64,000 bases of DNA from Acidocella aminolytica 101 = DSM 11237 (GTDB lineage Bacteria > Pseudomonadota > Alphaproteobacteria > Acetobacterales > Acetobacteraceae): the NCBI RefSeq assembly GCF_900129125.1, contig NZ_FQVJ01000005.1:1-64000 (forward strand). Direction: 5' to 3'. Shown here piece by piece: positions 36,801-45,593 of this stretch. The translations under genes and the position numbers were made by a program. Below the pieces are notes generated by a model. That model was not told where the DNA came from. It worked only from the letters and a program-made list of their open reading frames with translations, and did not search any database. Numbering within the stretch: the first letter of the stretch is position 1; each line of letters starts with the position of its first letter.

Positions 36801-37222
36801 GGCAACCCAACCACGCCGCCACGCCTGTCATCATGCTTACCGCCCATGCGCCGGTACTGCACGGCGGCGGAGAGGCAGCGTATGACGCCGCCCTGCCCAA
36901 GCCCGTTAATTTCGCCAAGCTGCTGGAGACCATCGGCACGCTGCTGAAGCTCGCCTGGATCCAAGATACCCCCGCTCCGGCGGAACCCACCGCGCCGTCT
37001 GCCCCCGGCTTGGCTGAAGCCGCCTTGCGCCCGCATATCGCCCAGCTTCGCTATTTAGCGCAGATAGGCTTTATACGCGGGCTAGAAGAAAGCCTTGAGC
37101 GGCTGGCCCTGGAAGCGCCTGAGGCAAAAGACATTCTGGCACCGCTGAGCGCCCTGGCCGCCGGGCTGCGTCTGCCTGAATTTCTTGCCGCACTGGAGGA
37201 GCTGGAACAAGATGCCGCCTGA
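33839..37222 (+). CDS. NCS1 permease fused to a hybrid histidine kinase
   Basis: The 1127-residue protein begins with a full-length NCS1-type membrane domain (about 20-480) that aligns end to end with the permease at 28372-30051; SLIAQIGEQADYLRF and TKINVTNAY are identical. It then has the same cysteine tail (C497, C500, C512, C520, C523, C524, C530, C534), two extra membrane helices (about 560-630), a HisKA domain with H680 in VSHELRTPLNAVLGYAQ, an HATPase (N798 in NLLSNALKF; DTGPGI; GIGLGLTI), a receiver with D966 in LLDYSMP, and a helical end. It starts with GTG at 33839. It is presumably a membrane sensor for the substrate of the permease. All kinase residues are present. Its response regulator gene overlaps the 3' end. 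Confidence 0.9.
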   Translation: MRLAFPQRITPIRRSYNQFVADETMEDYALRFTASAARKFSARAVANTAFGATSFLALEAIGATVTLQYGPVNAVAAILSVALLISLTAGPIAYVAAKYGVDIDLLTRAAGFGYIGSTITSLIYASFTFIFFALEASIFANMLNQVFGIPLHLGYVLTTLGIIPLAAYGITFISRFQAWSQPLWLALNFLPLLFLALDPALLHDWAGFHGLGWAGGFSLLPFGACASIIVSLIAQIGEQADYLRFLPRPDPKARWRWWGALLAAGPGWVLPGVVKMLMGSVLGVLSLGLGYGAEQAAQPIILYHAAYGLALPPHAALLAAALLVAVAQTKINVTNAYAGSIAWSNFFSRLTHRHPGRVIWLVFNAAIGLLLMELDIYRSIAPILAFYSVLACGWIGAISADLVLVKGMRLGPRIIEFKRAHLYDINPVGTGAMLLATLAGALCISGLLGAYAHAFAPFIALASAFIAVPAIAAATRGRFYLARRPRRAWAGESQLVCSVCDNAFEPQDIAYCPAYAAPICSLCCTLDSRCRDACKPHARYGTQIIGLMRHLLPARLRGRMDPVLLRFLGVFSLTAVVLGVIFCAFYWQAASQNSALAALLATAFWRVFVCILLVAGVFAWLQVLARESSLAAEEESRRQTQLLLAEIDAHRKTDAKLARAREVAEAANIAKTRFIVGVSHELRTPLNAVLGYAQLLENDETIPPRRRETIGIIRRSGEHLHGLIEGLMDISKIEAGRIDIERREVNFPDFLAQITGMFRLQAAAKGLSFEFETPSRLPTLVFIDEIRLRQILINLLSNALKFTTRGGIRLALRIPGEVMEFEVADTGPGIAPQDLARIFEPFERALPKNSAAPPGIGLGLTITKLLVEILGGRISVDSTPGKGSRFRVQLLISRAPRASASAPMQGRIVGYQGARRTIIAAEDNAVHRALLQDALTPLGFTLLTAPDGPSCLRLAAGCKADLFLLDYSMPQTEMPALNGLGLARQLRRQPNHAATPVIMLTAHAPVLHGGGEAAYDAALPKPVNFAKLLETIGTLLKLAWIQDTPAPAEPTAPSAPGLAEAALRPHIAQLRYLAQIGFIRGLEESLERLALEAPEAKDILAPLSALAAGLRLPEFLAALEELEQDAA

Positions 37223-38135
37223 TCCTTCCGCCCGCCCGACTATTCTGATTGTGGATGACGACCCCGCCATGCTGCGGCTGCTGATCGACGCCTTGGAGCC
37301 CGCGGGCTTCAACGTGCTAGTGGCATTGCAAGGCGAGATGGCGTTGGTGCTGCTGGAACAGGTCACGCCGGATGTGATTTTGCTGGACGCGCTGATGCCG
37401 GGCATTGACGGGTTCGAGACATGCCGCCGCCTGAAACGCCGCCCCGGCCTGACGCTGGTGCCGGTGATTTTCATGACAGGGCTGACCGATACGGAAAACG
37501 TGGTTTCCGGCCTGCAGGCTGGAGGTGTGGATTATGTCACCAAGCCCGTGATACCGGGCGAGTTGATCGCGCGGATCCGCGTGCATCTGGCCAATGCCCA
37601 GCTCACCCGCAGCGCCCAGCGCGCCATGGATGCCGCAGGCCGGTTTCTGCTGGCTGCGGATGCAAAGGGCCGCATGCGCTGGAGCACATATCAGGCGGCC
37701 CTGCTACTGGGGGATATCGCTCCCGGGACGGAGCTGCCTGCCGAGGTGCAAGCGTGGCTAGCCACGCGCCTCACCCAGCCGCAGGAGGTACCGGGCAGCA
37801 TCACCATCGCCCTGCCCGCCCCCAACAGCCCGACGCGGCGGGTGGAGTTTGTGCTGATCGGCCAGATGGCGGAGGATGAGTTTCTGTTGCGAATCGTCGA
37901 ACAGGACACCGACCATGATTTCGACCGGTTGCAGGCGCGCGTGCCGCTTACGCGCCGGGAGACCGAGGTGCTGCTCTGGCTGGCGCGCGGTAAATCCAAC
38001 CGCGACATCGCGCAGATTTTAAACGTGAGCTACCGCACGGTGAACAAGCATCTAGAGCAGATGTACCCCAAGCTGGGGGTCGAAACCCGAACGTCCGCGG
38101 TGGCGATCGCGGTCAGGGCGCTGGAAGGGGCTTAA
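37212..38135 (+). CDS. Response regulator with LuxR-type DNA-binding domain
   Basis: The 307-residue regulator has a receiver (residues about 8-125; phosphorylated D59 in ILLDALMPG, lysine in DYVTKPVIPG), a middle PAS-like stretch (about 135-235) and a C-terminal LuxR/FixJ helix-turn-helix (LTRRETEVLLWLARGKSNRD, NVSYRTVNKHLEQMYPKLG). The ATG at 37212 behind GGAGGAG overlaps the end of the sensor kinase gene by 11 bases, so this is its partner. It probably controls the amide permease, amiE or fmdA. Note that the regulator is not of the AmiR/ANTAR antiterminator type. Confidence 0.9.
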   Translation: MPPDPSARPTILIVDDDPAMLRLLIDALEPAGFNVLVALQGEMALVLLEQVTPDVILLDALMPGIDGFETCRRLKRRPGLTLVPVIFMTGLTDTENVVSGLQAGGVDYVTKPVIPGELIARIRVHLANAQLTRSAQRAMDAAGRFLLAADAKGRMRWSTYQAALLLGDIAPGTELPAEVQAWLATRLTQPQEVPGSITIALPAPNSPTRRVEFVLIGQMAEDEFLLRIVEQDTDHDFDRLQARVPLTRRETEVLLWLARGKSNRDIAQILNVSYRTVNKHLEQMYPKLGVETRTSAVAIAVRALEGA

Positions 38136-38884
38136 TGGTCCGGCGCCCAGTGGAGGAGCTTTTTCAGCAGCATATCCACCGCCACCCAGAGCAGAACGGT
38201 CAGTACCGCCAGCAGCACCAGGGCAGCGAACATCACGTCCGTCTGCATACGAGCGTTGGCGTTAAGCATGATATAACCCAGCCCTTCGGACGCTCCTGCC
38301 CACTCCCCCAATATCGCACCGATGGGGGCTATAGACGCCGCGATGCGAAGCCCCGCCCCAAAAGCCGGCAGGGCGGCCATCAGCCGCACATGCAGCAGCA
38401 TTGAAAGCCTGGAGGCCCCCATGGTCTGGGCGAGGTCCAGCCAGCCGGGCTCGGTACGGCGCAGGCCGTCGTAAAAAGCGGCGGTAACAGGGAAGAAAAT
38501 CACCAGCACCGTCAACAACACCTTGGAGGCAAGGCCAAACCCCAGCCACAGCACCAGCAGCGGCGCCAGGGCGAAAACCGGCACAGCTTGGCTGAGCAAC
38601 AGCAAAGGTAGCAGCCAGCGCTGCAACCCGCGTGAAAACACCATAACCAGCGCCAGCAAGGCGCCGAACAATGTGCCGAATCCTAACCCCAGCCCAATTT
38701 CAACCAGCGTGACCAGCATGTTCTGGAACAAAAAGCCGCTCTGCGTCACCAGCACCCGCGCCACCGCGCCAGGGCCGGGCAGCAGAAAGGCCGGAATCCC
38801 GGAAAACCGCGCCAACCCCCACCAAAGCACCAGCAGGCCGAACACTGTTCCCGCCGGACGGAGCGCATTTTGCAGATGCTTCAT
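38132..38884 (-). CDS. ABC importer permease, NitT/TauT family (ThiX-like)
   Basis: The 250-residue inner membrane protein has about six helices and the BPD permease loop EAA-like motif (DLAQTMGASRLSMLLHVRLMAALP). The C-terminal part GAILGEWAGASEGLGYIM resembles ThiX-type permeases for hydroxymethylpyrimidine, a thiamine precursor, and relatives for taurine and nitrate. Its ATG overlaps the stop of the ATPase gene (ATGA). No periplasmic binding protein gene lies nearby, so the substrate is uncertain. Confidence 0.82.
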   Translation of the reverse strand: MKHLQNALRPAGTVFGLLVLWWGLARFSGIPAFLLPGPGAVARVLVTQSGFLFQNMLVTLVEIGLGLGFGTLFGALLALVMVFSRGLQRWLLPLLLLSQAVPVFALAPLLVLWLGFGLASKVLLTVLVIFFPVTAAFYDGLRRTEPGWLDLAQTMGASRLSMLLHVRLMAALPAFGAGLRIAASIAPIGAILGEWAGASEGLGYIMLNANARMQTDVMFAALVLLAVLTVLLWVAVDMLLKKLLHWAPDH

Positions 38885-39633
38885 GCTGTCTGCCCGTCTA
38901 GCAGGGCGCGCAGCAATTCGCCCTGGGTATGGAGCAGCGCGTCGTCATCCGGGGCGCGGGGCGGGGTTCCGGGTACTATGAGCGCCGGGCCCAGCCGCGC
39001 AGGTTTGCCCGCCAGAACATAAAGGCTGTGCCCCAGGCGGCAGGCTTCCAGCGGGTCGTGGGTGATGAGCAGCATGGTGCGCCCGGCCAGCAGCCTAGCC
39101 GCCAGTTCCTGCATTGCCGCACGGGTAATGGCATCCAGTGCTGAGAACGGTTCGTCCATCAGCACCACGGGGCGGTCTTCATATAGCGTGCGGGCCAGGG
39201 CGACGCGCTGGCGCATACCGCCGGAGAGTTCCTTCGGCAAAGCGCCCTCCCGGCCGTGCAGCCCCACCGCGTCCAACAGCTTAAGGGCACGTGGCTTGTC
39301 GGCCCGCTGACCGCGCAGGCGGCTGCCGATGGTGACGTTCTCCAGCACGCGCGCCCAGGGGTAGAGCAGGTCCTGCTGGCCCATCCAGGTCACGCGGCCG
39401 GTGAGCGGCAAACCATCCGAGGCGCGGACGTGGCCGGTCTCGGGTACGGCCAGCCCCGCCGCAATCCGCAGCAAGGTGGTCTTGCCAACACCGCTGGCCC
39501 CCAGCAGCGCCGTGCAGCGCCCAGCCTCAGCGGTCAGGTTCAGCCCCTCAAACAAGGTCTGGCCTTCATAACGCAACGCCAGACCTATCATTTCCAGACC
39601 CGGCGGCGCGGCTTGTTGGTGCGAGTCACTCAT
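38881..39633 (-). CDS. ABC importer ATPase (ThiZ-like)
   Basis: The 250-residue ATPase has Walker A GASGVGKTTLL, signature ELSGGMRQRVALART, Walker B VVLMDEPFSALD and the switch histidine in MLLITHDPLEA. It belongs to the nitrate/taurine/thiamine-precursor group and powers the adjacent permease. The complete system should contain a soluble binding protein that is not in this window. Confidence 0.88.
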   Translation of the reverse strand: MSDSHQQAAPPGLEMIGLALRYEGQTLFEGLNLTAEAGRCTALLGASGVGKTTLLRIAAGLAVPETGHVRASDGLPLTGRVTWMGQQDLLYPWARVLENVTIGSRLRGQRADKPRALKLLDAVGLHGREGALPKELSGGMRQRVALARTLYEDRPVVLMDEPFSALDAITRAAMQELAARLLAGRTMLLITHDPLEACRLGHSLYVLAGKPARLGPALIVPGTPPRAPDDDALLHTQGELLRALLDGQTA

Positions 39634-39678
39634 CCCGCCCCCGCTATAGAAGGCGGCGAAGGGATAAGCGAGGGTGGG

Positions 39679-41175
39679 TCAATCCGTCATCAGCTTGGCG
39701 GGTTGCCCGGGGGGCTGGGTTTGCGCCTTGGCCGGGGTAGTGGCTGGCGTTTGCGGAACCGGGGCGCTGCCATTGGCTTCCCAGCCTCCGCCCAGCGCCT
39801 TGTAGAGCGTGATCTCATTCTGCTGCTGCGCCAGTTGCAGGCTCACCAGCGTGAGGCGCGCGCTCAACAGCGAATCCTGCGCCACCAGCACGTTCAGGTA
39901 ATTATCAATCCCAGCTTTAAAGCGCATCAGCGCGAGCTGGTAATAGCGCGTATCGGCATTCACCAGCTTTTGCTGCGCGTCCACCTGATCCACATAGGTC
40001 TGGCGCGCCACCAGCGCGTCCGACACGTCATGGAACGCGGACTGGATCGTCTCCTGATAGGTGGCGATCTGCACCTTCTTCTCCAGATCCGCCAAATCCA
40101 GATTGGCCATATTCGCCCCCGCCGTGAAGATGGGGATGGTGATTTGCGGCTGGAACACCCAGGAGCTTTGCCCCGCCCCGAACAAATCGCTCAGGCTGTT
40201 GCTGGCAAACCCGCCGCTGGCCGTAAGGCTGATAGACGGAAAGAACGCCGCCCGCGCCGCACCGATATTTGCATTGGCTGCCAGCAGGGAGTGTTCCGCC
40301 GCGCGGATATCCGGCCTGCGGGTCAGCAGGTCCGAAGGCAGGCCCGCGGGCACTTGCGGCAAAGCTGGTTCGTCCGAAAGGCCGGTGATGGCGTCCATCT
40401 TTTTCTGCACGTCGGCGGGAATCGGCGCACCGACCAGCAGCACCAGCTGGTCCATATCCTGCCCGACCTGGCGCTGATATTGCGCCACGTCGGCCATCGC
40501 CTTTTGGTAGGTGATTTGCGCCTGCGCCACGTCCATCGCTGTGGCCGTACCGTGTGAGAGCTCAAGTTGAGTCAGCGTCAGGGTTTTCTGGTCCGCCATC
40601 GCCGTATTCTGCGCAATCCGCAAAGACTGCCGGTCCGCCAGCCATGTGTAATATTCCGAGCTTACCTCAGCCACGAGAGAGATCTTGGCGCTCAACGCGG
40701 TATCCGCCTCGCTGAGATACGTCTCGTGATTGGCCTTGGCCTCGGAGCGGATTTTGCCGAACAGATCCAGCTCCCAGGAGACCGCTTCCGCCCCCAGGCT
40801 GTAATCACGCACATCCCCCACCTGCCCGCCATTGAGATTGGCCGGAGTGTGGGTGCGGTCCAGCGAGGCCGCGCCATCTATGGTGGGGAACAGGCTGGCG
40901 CGGCTGACCCGGTAATTGGCCTGCGCCTCCTCCACATTCAGTACGGAGACGCGCAGATTGCGGTTATTTGCAAGGCTGAGGCTGATCAGGTCCTGCAAGG
41001 CTGGGTCCCTGAAAAACTGCTTCCAGCCGATATCCGCCGCGGCGGGGCCGGAGCCGCCGCCCGCGTCAGGATATCCAGCGGAAACCGCCATAGACGGGCG
41101 ATGATAAGTCGGAATGAGGCTGCAGCTTGAAAGCAGCCCCAGCATCAGGGCGGAGACGGACTTCAACTTACGCAT
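39679..41175 (-). CDS. RND efflux outer membrane lipoprotein, NodT/OprM family
   Basis: The 498-residue TolC-type channel has a lipoprotein signal (LLSSCSLIP, cysteine at 18) and two repeated outer membrane efflux domains, each with long coiled-coil helices: WKQFFRDPALQDLISLSLANN and VSWELDLFGKIRSEAKANHE in the first, LTRRPDIRAAEHSLLAANANIG and FKAGIDNYLNVLVAQDSLLSA in the second. The C-terminus is rich in proline and glutamine. It overlaps the pump gene by eight bases. Confidence 0.92.
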   Translation of the reverse strand: MRKLKSVSALMLGLLSSCSLIPTYHRPSMAVSAGYPDAGGGSGPAAADIGWKQFFRDPALQDLISLSLANNRNLRVSVLNVEEAQANYRVSRASLFPTIDGAASLDRTHTPANLNGGQVGDVRDYSLGAEAVSWELDLFGKIRSEAKANHETYLSEADTALSAKISLVAEVSSEYYTWLADRQSLRIAQNTAMADQKTLTLTQLELSHGTATAMDVAQAQITYQKAMADVAQYQRQVGQDMDQLVLLVGAPIPADVQKKMDAITGLSDEPALPQVPAGLPSDLLTRRPDIRAAEHSLLAANANIGAARAAFFPSISLTASGGFASNSLSDLFGAGQSSWVFQPQITIPIFTAGANMANLDLADLEKKVQIATYQETIQSAFHDVSDALVARQTYVDQVDAQQKLVNADTRYYQLALMRFKAGIDNYLNVLVAQDSLLSARLTLVSLQLAQQQNEITLYKALGGGWEANGSAPVPQTPATTPAKAQTQPPGQPAKLMTD

Positions 41176-44100
41176 GGGTCTGGTCTCCGCTGGCCGTATC
41201 GCCTTCTTCCTGGCGTTCGGACTTCCGCCTCACTTTCGTGGCTGTCAGAACGGTGACGAAGAACACAGGCACAAAGAAAATCGCCAGGACCGTGGCGGTG
41301 AACATGCCGCCCACCACCGCTGTGCCAATGGCCTGCCGCGCCCCCGCCCCGGCACCGCTTGCAATCGCCAGCGGGAAGGTGCCGAAGATAAAGGCGATGG
41401 AGGTCATTAAAATCGGGCGTAAGCGTTCGCGGGCCGCATGCAGCGCGGCATCCACCAGGCTTTCTCCCTGCTCATAGAAATTCCGGGCGAATTCCACGAT
41501 GAGAATGGCGTTCTTGACCGCCAGGCCCATCGTCGTCAGCAGGCCGATCTGGAAATACACGTCATTATCGATACCGCGCAGCAGATTGGCCAGCACCGCG
41601 CCGATAATGCCCAGCGGTACCACCAGCATCACCGCCATCGGGATCGACCAGCTCTCATACAAGGCCGCGAGGCAGAGCAGCACGAAGATGATCGAGATGG
41701 TATAAAGCGCGCCGGTCTGCGAGCCGGCCTTCACCTGCTCGTAAGAAAGGCCGGTCCATTGCATCGTCACACCTTCCGGCAGCTTGGCCGCCAGCTTCTC
41801 AACCTCCTGCATGGCCTTACCGCTGCTCACGCCGGGGGCTGGTTCACCTTGGATCTCATAAGCCTCGTCGCCGTTATAAATTTCGACATCCTGCGGCCCG
41901 AGCGTCCAGCTGCCGGAAACGAAAGAACTGAACGGCACCATGCTGCCAGCGCTGTTGCGGACATACCATTTATCCAGATCGCTCGGCTGCATGCGCGAAT
42001 TGGGTTGGCCCTGGATGTAAACATCCTTCACGCGCCCGCCGCGGCGGAACTGGTCCACGTATTCAGACGCGAATGCCGCCTGGATGGTGGTGTTCACATC
42101 GCTCATGCTCAAGCCGAGCGCCTCGGCCTTCTCGCGGTTGACGTGGAGGTTATATTGCGGTGCCAGGCTCAAACCGTTGGGGCGTACAGCCTCCAGCAGC
42201 TTGTCCTTAGCGGCCATGGCCAGAAACTGATTCCGCGCGGCGTAGAATTTCTGACTGCTCAGATTGCCGGAATTCATCAGCTCCATGTCAAAGCCGGTGG
42301 CATTGCCCAGCTCCAGCACCGGCGGCGGCTGCAACAGGAACACCTGCCCCGCAGGGTCGCCAAAGAAATGCCCCATCACGCGCTGGGCAATGGCCCCCAC
42401 GCTTTGCGAGGCTTTCGGCCGATCATCCCAGGGCTTGGTGAGCAGCACCAGAAAGCCCTGACTCTGCGCCTGCCCGGCAAAGCTGAAGCCGGTGACAGTG
42501 AAGATCGATTTCACGTTCTGGTGCTCTGTCTTCTCAACATATTTGCGCACCTGGTCATTCAGCGCCTCGGTCTGTTCGGCCGTGGATCCGGCGGGCAGCG
42601 CCGTCTGGCCCAGCAGCAGCCCCTGATCCTCATTCGGCAGGAAGCCAATGGGCAGGCGCGAGAACAGGAACACCGTCAGGATGGCGATGCACACAAACCC
42701 CACCATGGTCAGGCGCCGGCGCTTGGTCATTTTGCGCACGCCGCCCAGATAGCCATTACGGGTGCGGTTGAACGTGCGGTTGAACCAGCCATAAAAACCG
42801 TGCGTACCCGCGCCTTCCTTCGGCGGCCGCAAAAGTGAACCGCAGAGCGAGGGCGTGAAGATCAACGCCGTGAGGATGGATAGCACCATGGCCGAGACGA
42901 TGGTGACAGAGAATTGCCGGTAGATCACACCGGTGGATCCGCCGAAAAAGGCCATCGGCACGAACACGGCAGAAAGCACCAACGCAATGCCGATCAACGC
43001 GCCGGAGATTTCGTCCATGGATTGCCGCGCGGCCTCTTTGGCCGAGAGCTTTCGCTCATGCATCAGCCGGTCCACGTTCTCGACCACCACGATCGCATCA
43101 TCCACCAGCAGCCCCACCGCCAGCACCATAGCCAGCATGGTCAGCGTGTTGATGGAGTATCCCAGCGCCGAGAGCACCGCGAACGTCCCCAGCAGCACAA
43201 TCGGCACCGCGATGGTGGGCACCAGCGTGGCACGGAAGTTCTGCAGGAACACCAGCATCACCAAGAACACCAGCGCGATGGCTTCCAGCAGGGTCTGCAC
43301 CACCTCCCGCAAGGAGAGCACGATGTAGGGCTGGGTATCGTATGGATAAACCAGCTTCAGCCCCGGCGGCAGATGCTTGGTCAGCGTCGCCAACTCCTGC
43401 TTCACCGCTTTTTCTGTATTCAGCTGGTTGGCGCCGGGGGCGAGCTTGAGACCCATGGCGCTGGCGGGCATCCCGTTATACAGCGCACTAATGGAATAAT
43501 TCTGTGCGCCCAGACCAACCTTGGCGACATCCTTCAACCGCACCTGAGCGCCGCTGGGCTCCACTTTCAGGAGCACATTCTCAAACTGCTTAACCGTGGT
43601 GAACTGCGACGGGCCCTGAATCAACGCATCGAGGCGCTGCCCCTTCACGGCTGGCAGGCCACCCAACTCACCAGACGGTACCTGCACGTTCTGTGCCTGC
43701 AGCGCGTCCACCACATCCGTCACCGTCAGCCCGTATTGATAGAGCTTGTCCGGGTTGAGCCAGATGCGCATGGCATATTCAGAGCCGAACAGCGTGTAGT
43801 CACCCACACCGGGCACTCGGGTGATCGGATCTTCAATATGCGAGGCGATGTAATCCGCGATATCCGAACGGCTCATGCTGCCATCGGTCGAGACCAGCGC
43901 GAAGAAGAGCATATAGTTCTTCTCGGCCTTGCGGACATTAATACCCGTGGTGGTCACTTCAGAGGGCAGCGTGGCCTCGGCCAAAGAGAGCTTGTTCTGC
44001 ACCTGCACCTGGGCGATGTTCGGGTCCGTGCCCTGCTTGAAGGTCAGGGTAATGCTGACGGACCCGTTCGATTCAGCCGTTGAATCGATATATTCCAGCC

Positions 44101-44320
44101 CATCCAAACCTGACATTTGCTGCAGGATCGGTCGGATGACGGTATTGGCCACCGTTTCGGCCGAAGCGCCCGCATAATTGGCGGAAATGGAAATCGCCGG
44201 AGGTGCGATGGAAGGGTACTGCGCGATCGGCAGTTGGGTGATTTCGATGGCACCGGCCATCATCAACACCAGGGCCAGCACCCAGGCGAAAATCGGCCGG
44301 TTGATGAAAAAACGTGACAT
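41168..44320 (-). CDS. RND efflux pump, HAE1 (AcrB/MexB) family
   Basis: The 1050-residue inner membrane pump has twelve helices in two halves. Proton-relay region: helix 4 stretch VLAVGLLVDDAIVVVENV contains the paired aspartates, and a later conserved helix reads TTMGLAVKNAILIVEFA. N-terminus FFINRPIFAWVLALVLMMAG is typical. It exports hydrophobic compounds such as drugs, dyes or bile salts by proton exchange. It is made with its fusion protein (22 bases upstream) and outer membrane channel. Confidence 0.94.
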   Translation of the reverse strand: MSRFFINRPIFAWVLALVLMMAGAIEITQLPIAQYPSIAPPAISISANYAGASAETVANTVIRPILQQMSGLDGLEYIDSTAESNGSVSITLTFKQGTDPNIAQVQVQNKLSLAEATLPSEVTTTGINVRKAEKNYMLFFALVSTDGSMSRSDIADYIASHIEDPITRVPGVGDYTLFGSEYAMRIWLNPDKLYQYGLTVTDVVDALQAQNVQVPSGELGGLPAVKGQRLDALIQGPSQFTTVKQFENVLLKVEPSGAQVRLKDVAKVGLGAQNYSISALYNGMPASAMGLKLAPGANQLNTEKAVKQELATLTKHLPPGLKLVYPYDTQPYIVLSLREVVQTLLEAIALVFLVMLVFLQNFRATLVPTIAVPIVLLGTFAVLSALGYSINTLTMLAMVLAVGLLVDDAIVVVENVDRLMHERKLSAKEAARQSMDEISGALIGIALVLSAVFVPMAFFGGSTGVIYRQFSVTIVSAMVLSILTALIFTPSLCGSLLRPPKEGAGTHGFYGWFNRTFNRTRNGYLGGVRKMTKRRRLTMVGFVCIAILTVFLFSRLPIGFLPNEDQGLLLGQTALPAGSTAEQTEALNDQVRKYVEKTEHQNVKSIFTVTGFSFAGQAQSQGFLVLLTKPWDDRPKASQSVGAIAQRVMGHFFGDPAGQVFLLQPPPVLELGNATGFDMELMNSGNLSSQKFYAARNQFLAMAAKDKLLEAVRPNGLSLAPQYNLHVNREKAEALGLSMSDVNTTIQAAFASEYVDQFRRGGRVKDVYIQGQPNSRMQPSDLDKWYVRNSAGSMVPFSSFVSGSWTLGPQDVEIYNGDEAYEIQGEPAPGVSSGKAMQEVEKLAAKLPEGVTMQWTGLSYEQVKAGSQTGALYTISIIFVLLCLAALYESWSIPMAVMLVVPLGIIGAVLANLLRGIDNDVYFQIGLLTTMGLAVKNAILIVEFARNFYEQGESLVDAALHAARERLRPILMTSIAFIFGTFPLAIASGAGAGARQAIGTAVVGGMFTATVLAIFFVPVFFVTVLTATKVRRKSERQEEGDTASGDQTHA

Positions 44321-44341
44321 GAGAAAATCCCGGCCTGTGGC

Positions 44342-45517
44342 TTAAGCGGCGCCGTTCACGGCGTATTTGGCGGTCTCATCGGTGGGGGAAACAGGCTGGC
44401 CCGGTGTTGCGTTCATCAACCCGTCCACAATCACCTTTTCCCCGGCTTTCAGGCCGCCGGTCACCACCCAGTCACTGCCGATATTTCGGCCAATGGTGAT
44501 CACCTTCTGCGAGACGATGTTCTTACTATTCACCACCAGCACCACCGCATCGCCGCGTGTATTGCGCGAGACCGCCTGTTGCGGCACCAGAATACCGTCT
44601 TTGTTCATCCCTTCATCAATCTTCGCATGCACATACATGCCTGGGAGCAGCAGATGCTGCGGGTTGGGGAACAAAGCGCGCACCAGCACAGTGCCGGTGC
44701 TTTCATTCACATTCACCTCGGAGAATTGCAGCTTGCCGGTCTGGCTGTAGGTGCTGCCATCTTCCAGGGTGAGCGTGACCTTCACGGAACCGTCGGGCGT
44801 GGTTTCAAGCTGGCCGGAATCTTTCTCCTGCTTCAGCCGAAGCCAGGTGGTGGAAGATTCGTTCACGTCCACATAAATCGGGTTCAGCGTGGTGATGGTG
44901 GCGAGAGACGTGCTCTGGTCCGCCGTCACCAGTGCACCCGGCGTCACCGCGGACGCACCGATGGTGCCGGAAATGGGCGCCAGGACTTTGGTGTATTGCA
45001 AATTGATCCGCGCGGTTTCAATCGCCGCCTTGGCGGAGGCAATGTTCGCCTCATCCTCTTTTACTGCCGCCACCGCGTTATCGTAAGATTGCTGGCTCAC
45101 CGCCTGGGCGGCAGCCAGCGGCTTGTAGCGCGCGGCCTGAGCCCGGTCAGCCACCAGGGCGGCCTCGTCATGCTTAAGCGTGGCGATAGCGCTGTCATAG
45201 GTGGCTTGATAAGGCGCGGGGTCGATCTGGTAGAGCTGCTGCCCCGCCTTCACGTCGCTACCTTCCACAAACAGCCGCTTCAGGATCACGCCGCTCACCT
45301 GCGGGATAATCGGCGCCGTCATCACCGAGGCGGTGCGCCCAGGCAGGCTGGTAGTGCGCAGCACCGGTTGGGTGTGAATGGTAATAACCCCCACTTTTGG
45401 CGGCGGCGGCGCAGCGGCGGCTTGTTTCTTTTCGCAACCTGCCAAGAGGCTCAGCCCGGCAAGGCACGTGACCGCCAAAAAGCGGCCGCGCGCGGAATAA
45501 CGATCAGTGGCGGGCAT
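44342..45517 (-). CDS. RND efflux membrane fusion protein, AcrA/MexA family
   Basis: The 391-residue periplasmic adaptor has a lipoprotein signal (LSLLAGCEKKQ, cysteine about residue 28), a lipoyl-like domain (GSDVKAGQQLYQIDPAPYQATYDSA) split by a helical hairpin, and beta-barrel and membrane-proximal domains (LGASAV-like and NESTGTVLVRALFPNP). It links the pump to the outer membrane channel. It is first in the operon, divergent from the TetR regulator. Confidence 0.93.
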   Translation of the reverse strand: MPATDRYSARGRFLAVTCLAGLSLLAGCEKKQAAAAPPPPKVGVITIHTQPVLRTTSLPGRTASVMTAPIIPQVSGVILKRLFVEGSDVKAGQQLYQIDPAPYQATYDSAIATLKHDEAALVADRAQAARYKPLAAAQAVSQQSYDNAVAAVKEDEANIASAKAAIETARINLQYTKVLAPISGTIGASAVTPGALVTADQSTSLATITTLNPIYVDVNESSTTWLRLKQEKDSGQLETTPDGSVKVTLTLEDGSTYSQTGKLQFSEVNVNESTGTVLVRALFPNPQHLLLPGMYVHAKIDEGMNKDGILVPQQAVSRNTRGDAVVLVVNSKNIVSQKVITIGRNIGSDWVVTGGLKAGEKVIVDGLMNATPGQPVSPTDETAKYAVNGAA

Positions 45518-45593
45518 CAGACCTCACAGGCAGGAAGATAGTTGAAATGAAAAGCAAGCCCCGGAAACACGGAAATACGTAACGAAACATTTA

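Noticed and set aside
37185-37222. Earlier TTG start for the response regulator
   Set aside because: The ATG at 37212 has GGAGGAG at the right distance and gives a normal receiver N-terminus.
41438-44083. Two long plus-strand frames (466 and 389 residues) opposite the RND pump
   Set aside because: They are antisense shadows of a well-recognised pump gene, rich in His, Arg and Gln, with no domain match.
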